A stretch of DNA of 64,000 nt from contig NZ_LYMM01000001.1 of assembly GCF_002896965.1 (NCBI RefSeq), positions 335,201-399,200 of the forward strand, written 5' to 3'. Source of the stretch: Novosphingobium guangzhouense (GTDB lineage Bacteria; Pseudomonadota; Alphaproteobacteria; Sphingomonadales; Sphingomonadaceae). This document shows positions 60,062 to 64,000 of this stretch, piece after piece. The stretch's first letter is position 1. Each line of letters opens with the position of its first letter. A model generated the notes under the pieces. The model was given only the letters and a program-made list of their open reading frames with translations. It was not told the origin of the DNA and searched no databases. A program made the translations under genes and the position numbers.

Positions 60062-61348
60062 ATGAGGGGTACGAATTCGATCATCGCGCGCGCGGCACTG
60101 GCAGCCGCGCTTGTTGCCAATGCTGGCGGGACTGCGCATGCCCAGTCCACCGGGCAATCAGGGGGCACCTGGAGCCTTCCAGACCCCACCGAAACGCAAA
60201 GCCGTTCGCGCGCGCAAGGCCCAGTGGATGCCCAGAACCCGGTGGTCCGGCCGGGCAGTACCGCGCCGCAAGCCCCGACAGCTGTAACCACGCCGACCCC
60301 TGCGCCGGCACCTGCACCCATTGCCACGCGTGCACCCAATGCGGTGCCCACCATCGCCGCTCCGCCGCCACGCCCTGCGGCCACTCGCGCGCCTGCCGTT
60401 ACGCCCACCCCAACGCCGTCGCCCACGCCGAGCCCGCGCGCCTCCGCCGAGCCCGCGCCCGAGCCCAGCGCAGCAACTTCGGCTGAACCGACCGCTCCCG
60501 CCGAAGTCGCGACCAGCGCGCCTGCTGCTCCATCGGCGGCCGAACCGGAAACGGTTCCGGCACCAGTGCCCGCAGCGCAGGGCTGGCCGGTCTGGTCATG
60601 GGCGGTGCCTGTGCTGCTCCTGGTGCTGGGCGCACTGGCGTTCCTCCTGCGGCGCAAGCGTCCGCAGGGAGAAGATGCCGAATACGTCGAGGCCGAAGCC
60701 GCCCCCGTGGCACCCCCAGCGCCGCGCCCCGAAGCAAGGTCAGAGGCGGCCTCCGCCGTACCCCAGCCGACGTTCACGCCGCCCCCTGCGCCATCGGCAC
60801 CGCCGCCCGTTCCTTCCTCTCCCGCCTCCGCCGACACCGGCCCGCAGATCGCGTTCGAGCCGCTGGGTATGCGCCTCTCGCTGGTCTACGCCACGCTGCG
60901 CTATCGCATCACCGTAACGGCCGCAGAAGCTCTGCCGGCCGGGCAGCTGATCGGGGACATGACCGGCGCGCACGGCTCCATCCCGCCTGAACAGCAGCTT
61001 GCCCCCCCGCCGGAAGCGCTGGCTGCGCTCAAGCCGATCCCGGCGCTGGCTGCCGGCGAAGGCGTGTCGCTGACCGGCGAAGTGCTGCTGCCGCTCAACG
61101 CGATTCGGCCGTTGCAGCGGGGCAATGCCTCGTTCTTCGTGCCGCTACTGCGCCTTTGCGCGCTGTTCGGCGATGACGCGTCCCCGGTTCGCCGGGTCTT
61201 CACGCTGGGTATCGAGGGTGACACCGCACTGGCTCCGCTGCGGCTCGATACCGGCCCCAACGAGTTTCGCGACCTTGCCGCGCGGGAAGTGACGGCAGCG
61301 CGGGCTTATCCGGTCATGCCGGACGATCGGCGGGTCGCGGCGGGATGA
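60062..61348 (+). CDS. Pro/Ala/Thr-rich single-pass membrane protein
   Basis: 428-aa protein. Signal peptide 1-27 (LAAALVANAGGTAHA-Q). Residues about 40-172 are a Pro/Ala/Thr-rich spacer. A membrane helix (WSWAVPVLLLVLGALAFLL, about 177-197) is followed by R-R-K-R-P, so the spacer is outside and the rest inside. The C-terminal domain (about 260-420) has a folded look (IAFEPLGMRLSLVYATLRYRITVTAAEALPAG) and resembles no family I can name. Ending convergent to none; the MetC-like gene follows at 61436 and may share the message. Confidence 0.7.
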   Translation: MRGTNSIIARAALAAALVANAGGTAHAQSTGQSGGTWSLPDPTETQSRSRAQGPVDAQNPVVRPGSTAPQAPTAVTTPTPAPAPAPIATRAPNAVPTIAAPPPRPAATRAPAVTPTPTPSPTPSPRASAEPAPEPSAATSAEPTAPAEVATSAPAAPSAAEPETVPAPVPAAQGWPVWSWAVPVLLLVLGALAFLLRRKRPQGEDAEYVEAEAAPVAPPAPRPEARSEAASAVPQPTFTPPPAPSAPPPVPSSPASADTGPQIAFEPLGMRLSLVYATLRYRITVTAAEALPAGQLIGDMTGAHGSIPPEQQLAPPPEALAALKPIPALAAGEGVSLTGEVLLPLNAIRPLQRGNASFFVPLLRLCALFGDDASPVRRVFTLGIEGDTALAPLRLDTGPNEFRDLAAREVTAARAYPVMPDDRRVAAG

Positions 61349-61435
61349 ACCGACTGCGCAAGGGCAGCACAGGGGTGTTTCCCCTCTGCGCAGAATTCGC
61401 CTAGGGTCAGCGCTCCCCCACATGCGGAGACGACA

Positions 61436-62650
61436 TTGAGCACCAAGCAAGCGCCCGAAGACCTGTCCGACGCCACGCGGATCGTCGGTGCGGGGCGGCG
61501 CAGCGAATGGACCGGGCCGGTGGTCAATCCCCCCGTCTGGCGCGCCAGCACGCATCTTTACGAAAACACCGCAGCACTGGCACAGGGACCGCGCACGAAC
61601 GAGGACGGGCGCTTCTTCTACGGCCGCCGCGGCGCGCCCACCCAATGGGCGCTGGCCGATGCCCTGACCGCCCTGGAACCGGGGGCTGCGGGCACCGTGC
61701 TCTACCCATCGGGCGTCGCCGCGATCGCCGGAGCCATGCTTGCCGTTCTGCGCCCGGGCGACGTGGTGCTGATCAGCGACAACGCCTATGATCCCACCCG
61801 ATCGATGGGCAAGGGTCTGCTGACCGACTTCGGCATCGAACCGCGCTTCTTCGACCCGCTGGACCTTGACGCCTATCGCGCCGCCTTCTGCGAGCGTACC
61901 CGCGCGGTGCTGCTGGAAGCGCCGGGCAGCCTGTCGATGGAGATGTGCGACCTGCCCGCGCTGGCCGCCATCGCGCGCGAAAAGGGCGCGATCTCGATGC
62001 TCGACAACACATGGGCCAGTCCCCTGGGCTTTGCCGGGCTGCGCCACGGGATCGACATCGTGATCATGGCGTTGACCAAGCATGTCGGCGGTCATTCGGA
62101 TCTCATGATGGGCAGCGCCAGCGCAGGGCCAGAGCTTTACGAAAAGCTGCGCAATCGCGCGCAGCAGCTGGGCAATGTCGTCTCTCCCGACGATGCGGCG
62201 CTGGCCCTGCGCGGCCTGCGCACGCTGCACTTGCGACTTGCTCACGAAACGCAAAGCGCGCTGGCCGTGGCGCAGTGGCTGGCCGCCCGCTCCGAAATCG
62301 CCCAGGTGCTCTGCCCGATGCTGCCCGGCGCGCCGGGGCATGACGTGTGGCGGCGCGATTTCACCGGCGGTTGCGGTCTGTTCAGCTTCGTGTTCCGTGG
62401 CGGCGATGCGGCCGCGCGCAACCGCTTCATCGATGCGCTGACGCTGTTCGGCATAGGCTATTCCTGGGGCGGCTTCGAAAGCCTGGCGATCCCCATCGAA
62501 CCATCGGCCTACCGCAGCCGCATGACCTGGCCGCCCGCCCCCTGTGGCGAAGGGGATCGCCATGGAGTGCGCCTTGCCATCGGCCTTGAAGCGCCAGAAG
62601 ACCTCATCGCAGACATCGAACAGGCTCTGGACGCATGGCAGCCCCGCTGA
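61436..62650 (+). CDS. metC: Cystathionine beta-lyase-like PLP enzyme
   Basis: 404-aa Cys/Met-metabolism PLP enzyme. The Schiff-base Lys215 is in M-A-L-T-K-H-V-G-G-H, the Tyr62 of F-F-Y-G-R is the phosphate-contact motif, and ARTSEN-like AGRRSEWTGPVVNPPVWRAST opens the protein. Ends EPSAYRSRMTWP and VRLAIGLEAPEDLI are typical of the beta-lyase branch. Start is TTG at 61436 with GGAG 6 bp upstream. Overlaps the MscS gene by 16 bp. Could also act as another C-S lyase. Confidence 0.87.
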   Translation: MSTKQAPEDLSDATRIVGAGRRSEWTGPVVNPPVWRASTHLYENTAALAQGPRTNEDGRFFYGRRGAPTQWALADALTALEPGAAGTVLYPSGVAAIAGAMLAVLRPGDVVLISDNAYDPTRSMGKGLLTDFGIEPRFFDPLDLDAYRAAFCERTRAVLLEAPGSLSMEMCDLPALAAIAREKGAISMLDNTWASPLGFAGLRHGIDIVIMALTKHVGGHSDLMMGSASAGPELYEKLRNRAQQLGNVVSPDDAALALRGLRTLHLRLAHETQSALAVAQWLAARSEIAQVLCPMLPGAPGHDVWRRDFTGGCGLFSFVFRGGDAAARNRFIDALTLFGIGYSWGGFESLAIPIEPSAYRSRMTWPPAPCGEGDRHGVRLAIGLEAPEDLIADIEQALDAWQPR

Positions 62651-63690
62651 GCGCCCTCCCTACCGCAACGGCCAGCCCGTCGCCCACCGCGACGGCCACC
62701 GCCGTGGTGATCGAACATCCCGAGCCCGTCGCAGGGGCAGAGGGGATCAAGAACGTCGTCTCCGCGCGCAGCGACACGATCGGCGACATCGTCGACACGC
62801 TGGACAAGCTGGCAGTACAGGTCGGCGGCAGCCGGTTGTCGCTATGGGATATGACCGTAATCATCACGGTGCTGGTGCTGGTTATCTCCGTGGCCTGGGC
62901 GACCAGCCGTCTGTCCAGCCGGGTGCTCGCCCGCGCGACGCGGCTGGACATGACGCAGCGGTTGCTGGCCGAAAAGATGACCAGCATGTTCATCTGGATC
63001 ATCGCGATCCTCGTCGGCATCGACGTGCTGGGCATCGACCTGACGGCGCTGACGGTCTTTTCCGGAGCCTTTGGCCTGGCCATCGGCTTCGGCCTGCAGA
63101 AGACGTTCGGCAACCTGATCGCCGGGATCATCCTGCTGATGGACAAGTCCATCAAGCCCGGAGACGTGATCGCCATCGCGGACCAGAGCGGCCAATACAC
63201 CTTCGGCCAGATCCGCCGCATCGGCATCCGCGCCGTCTCGCTCACCACACGTGACCAGAAGGAATACCTGATCCCGAACGAGAACCTGATGATCAATCAG
63301 GTGGAGAACTGGTCCTATTCATCCAAGAACGTGCGTATCCAAGTGCCGGTCGTGGTCCCCTACGCCTCCGATATCGAGCTTGCCGAGAAGCTGATGCTGG
63401 AAGCGGCTGGTGCGGTTAAACGCGTGCTCAAGGCTCCGCCGCCGACCGTCTGGCTCGATAGCTTCGCAGAGAACGGAGTCGCTTTCGTAATCCACGTTTG
63501 GATCACTGACCCTGAGGAAGGCACCGGAAATGTGCGGTCCGACGTGCTCAAAGGCCTTTGGAGGCTCATGAGGGACAACGGAATCAAGGTGCCCTTCCCC
63601 CAGCGCGACATCAACTTGCGCGATACCGAAACGATGCGCGAACTGATCGAAGCGCTGCGCTCCAATCAGGACGTCACACCTCCTACCTGA
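62635..63690 (+). CDS. Small-conductance mechanosensitive channel MscS
   Basis: 351-aa inner-membrane channel. Three hydrophobic segments: about 80-102, 118-140 and the pore helix AFGLAIGFGLQKTFGNLIAGIILL near 144-168. The beta-domain follows with KPGDVIAI and RAVSLTTRDQKEYLIPNENLM. The N-terminus is a low-complexity PTATASPSPTATAT stretch, absent from E. coli MscS. Length is above the 286-aa E. coli protein. ATG lies inside the end of the lyase gene. Confidence 0.9.
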   Translation: MAAPLSALPTATASPSPTATATAVVIEHPEPVAGAEGIKNVVSARSDTIGDIVDTLDKLAVQVGGSRLSLWDMTVIITVLVLVISVAWATSRLSSRVLARATRLDMTQRLLAEKMTSMFIWIIAILVGIDVLGIDLTALTVFSGAFGLAIGFGLQKTFGNLIAGIILLMDKSIKPGDVIAIADQSGQYTFGQIRRIGIRAVSLTTRDQKEYLIPNENLMINQVENWSYSSKNVRIQVPVVVPYASDIELAEKLMLEAAGAVKRVLKAPPPTVWLDSFAENGVAFVIHVWITDPEEGTGNVRSDVLKGLWRLMRDNGIKVPFPQRDINLRDTETMRELIEALRSNQDVTPPT

Positions 63691-63735
63691 CAGCCGTATA
63701 CCCAACTGATCAAGTCCACCCCGGAAAGGCTTGTC

Positions 63736-63809
63736 GGTATCCAAATTTACCCTTATCGACCCTTGGCACACGATTTGGATACTATTTGGATACCGAATTT
63801 CTGGATACC
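63736..63809. repeat. 11-bp repeat cluster upstream of the integrase start
   Basis: GGTATCCAAAT (63736-63746) is inverted relative to two adjacent direct copies, ATTTGGATACT (63773-63783) and ATTTGGATACC (63784-63794), and a partial copy TGGATACC at 63802-63809. The arrangement fits integrase arm-type sites or an attachment/operator region at the edge of an element. Confidence 0.6.
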
Positions 63810-63818
63810 GGGGGCGAG

Positions 63819-63887
63819 ATGGCTACCAAGACCCAATTGACGATTTCCGCGATCAAAGCAGCCGATGCGGCGCGGAAGCCCGCTAGG
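63819..63887 (+). pseudogene. Tyrosine integrase N-terminus, disrupted
   Basis: ATG at 63819 begins MATKTQLTISAIKAADAARKP, the typical first residues of phage/P4-type tyrosine integrases, but after about 23 codons the frame enters the left end of an IS21-like element and stops at 63893. The rest of the gene is presumably beyond the window. The GGGGCGAG site lies just before the ATG. Confidence 0.75.
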
Positions 63888-64000
63888 TGTTGATTGCCAC
63901 TGAGAAGTGACCCGGGAAGGCTATAAGTTTCCGCTGAGAATTGACCCATGTTTTCCTGCCTTCCGGCTGCCAGTCGGAGGGTCGTGGAGTGATCGACATG
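63888..64000 (+). mobile_element. IS21-family element, left end (runs out of window)
   Basis: Begins near TGTTGATTGCCACTGAG. Two 17-bp repeats, CCACTGAGAAGTGACCC (63897-63913) and CCGCTGAGAATTGACCC (63931-63947), match at 15 of 17 positions, as the multiple terminal repeats of IS21 elements do. A ribosome site GGAGG at 63976-63980 precedes a GTG-ATC-GAC-ATG that is probably the start of istA at 63989. Inferred from the end pattern; transposase sequence is not visible. Confidence 0.7.

Noticed and set aside
1..64000. tRNA, rRNA or CRISPR arrays
   Set aside because: No cloverleaf, rRNA signature or regular spaced repeats were found by eye.

Overview
This is a high-GC chromosomal window from an alphaproteobacterium, most likely a sphingomonad (Novosphingobium/Sphingobium/Sphingopyxis-like). 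The evidence is three large TonB-dependent receptors next to catabolic genes, flavin-dependent luciferase-like monooxygenases, a spinster-type MFS carrier, dense operons with 4-bp ATGA/GTGA overlaps, and a glycogen operon ordered glgP-glgB-glgC-glgA-glgX. The assignment rests on gene content, not on a marker gene. No rRNA, tRNA or CRISPR array was found.

Layout. (1) 1-12570: a divergent catabolic/uptake island. The minus-strand operon encodes an alpha/beta-hydrolase-fold protein, a GPH-type MFS symporter, a second alpha/beta protein, an APH-type kinase and a second MFS carrier cut by the window edge. The plus-strand operon encodes an M24 peptidase-like protein, a short and a long luciferase-like monooxygenase, and a membrane-anchored alpha/beta hydrolase, followed by a TonB receptor. 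An identical 11-bp motif lies in both control regions. Both alpha/beta proteins of the minus operon have His where the Ser nucleophile should be. (2) 12676-15126: a catecholate-siderophore-type TonB receptor with a good Fur box. (3) 15606-20678: a fragment of exopolysaccharide machinery (two glycosyltransferases, a GH16 glucanase, a WbaP/ExoY-type sugar-phosphate transferase) with a small FMN-binding protein. (4) 20696-29467: a TonB receptor, two amidohydrolases, a PaiB-like protein and a large MalT-type LuxR regulator, all on the minus strand. (5) 29715-36619: HyuA-type hydantoinase/oxoprolinase, DUF917 protein, NCS1 permease, an IroE-like esterase, an Lrp/AsnC regulator that seems to start at CTG, and a UvrD-like helicase. 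(6) 36647-44261: a TctE/TctD-like two-component pair divergent from a complete CzcBAC-type metal efflux operon.

(7) 44274-53536: the five-gene glycogen operon. (8) 53771-57284: RraA-type aldolase, 2-hydroxyacid dehydrogenase, SMP-30 lactonase and a GntR/FCD regulator, with three copies of an ATGTATCC-type motif that look like the regulator's operators. (9) 57414-63690: a GNAT-nitrilase fusion, a small Cys-containing protein, queF, a Pro/Ala-rich membrane-anchored protein, a MetC-like PLP lyase and an MscS channel. (10) 63691-64000: the end of a mobile region. Tandem and inverted 11-bp repeats precede the first ~23 codons of a tyrosine integrase, which is cut by the left end of an IS21-like element that runs out of the window.

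The strongest candidate for an undescribed system is region 1: a co-regulated peptidase, paired-monooxygenase, non-canonical hydrolase-fold and kinase gene set with its own outer and inner membrane carriers. The hydantoin-type module of regions 4-5 and the lactonase/dehydrogenase/aldolase module of region 8 also look like intact but unassigned catabolic units.
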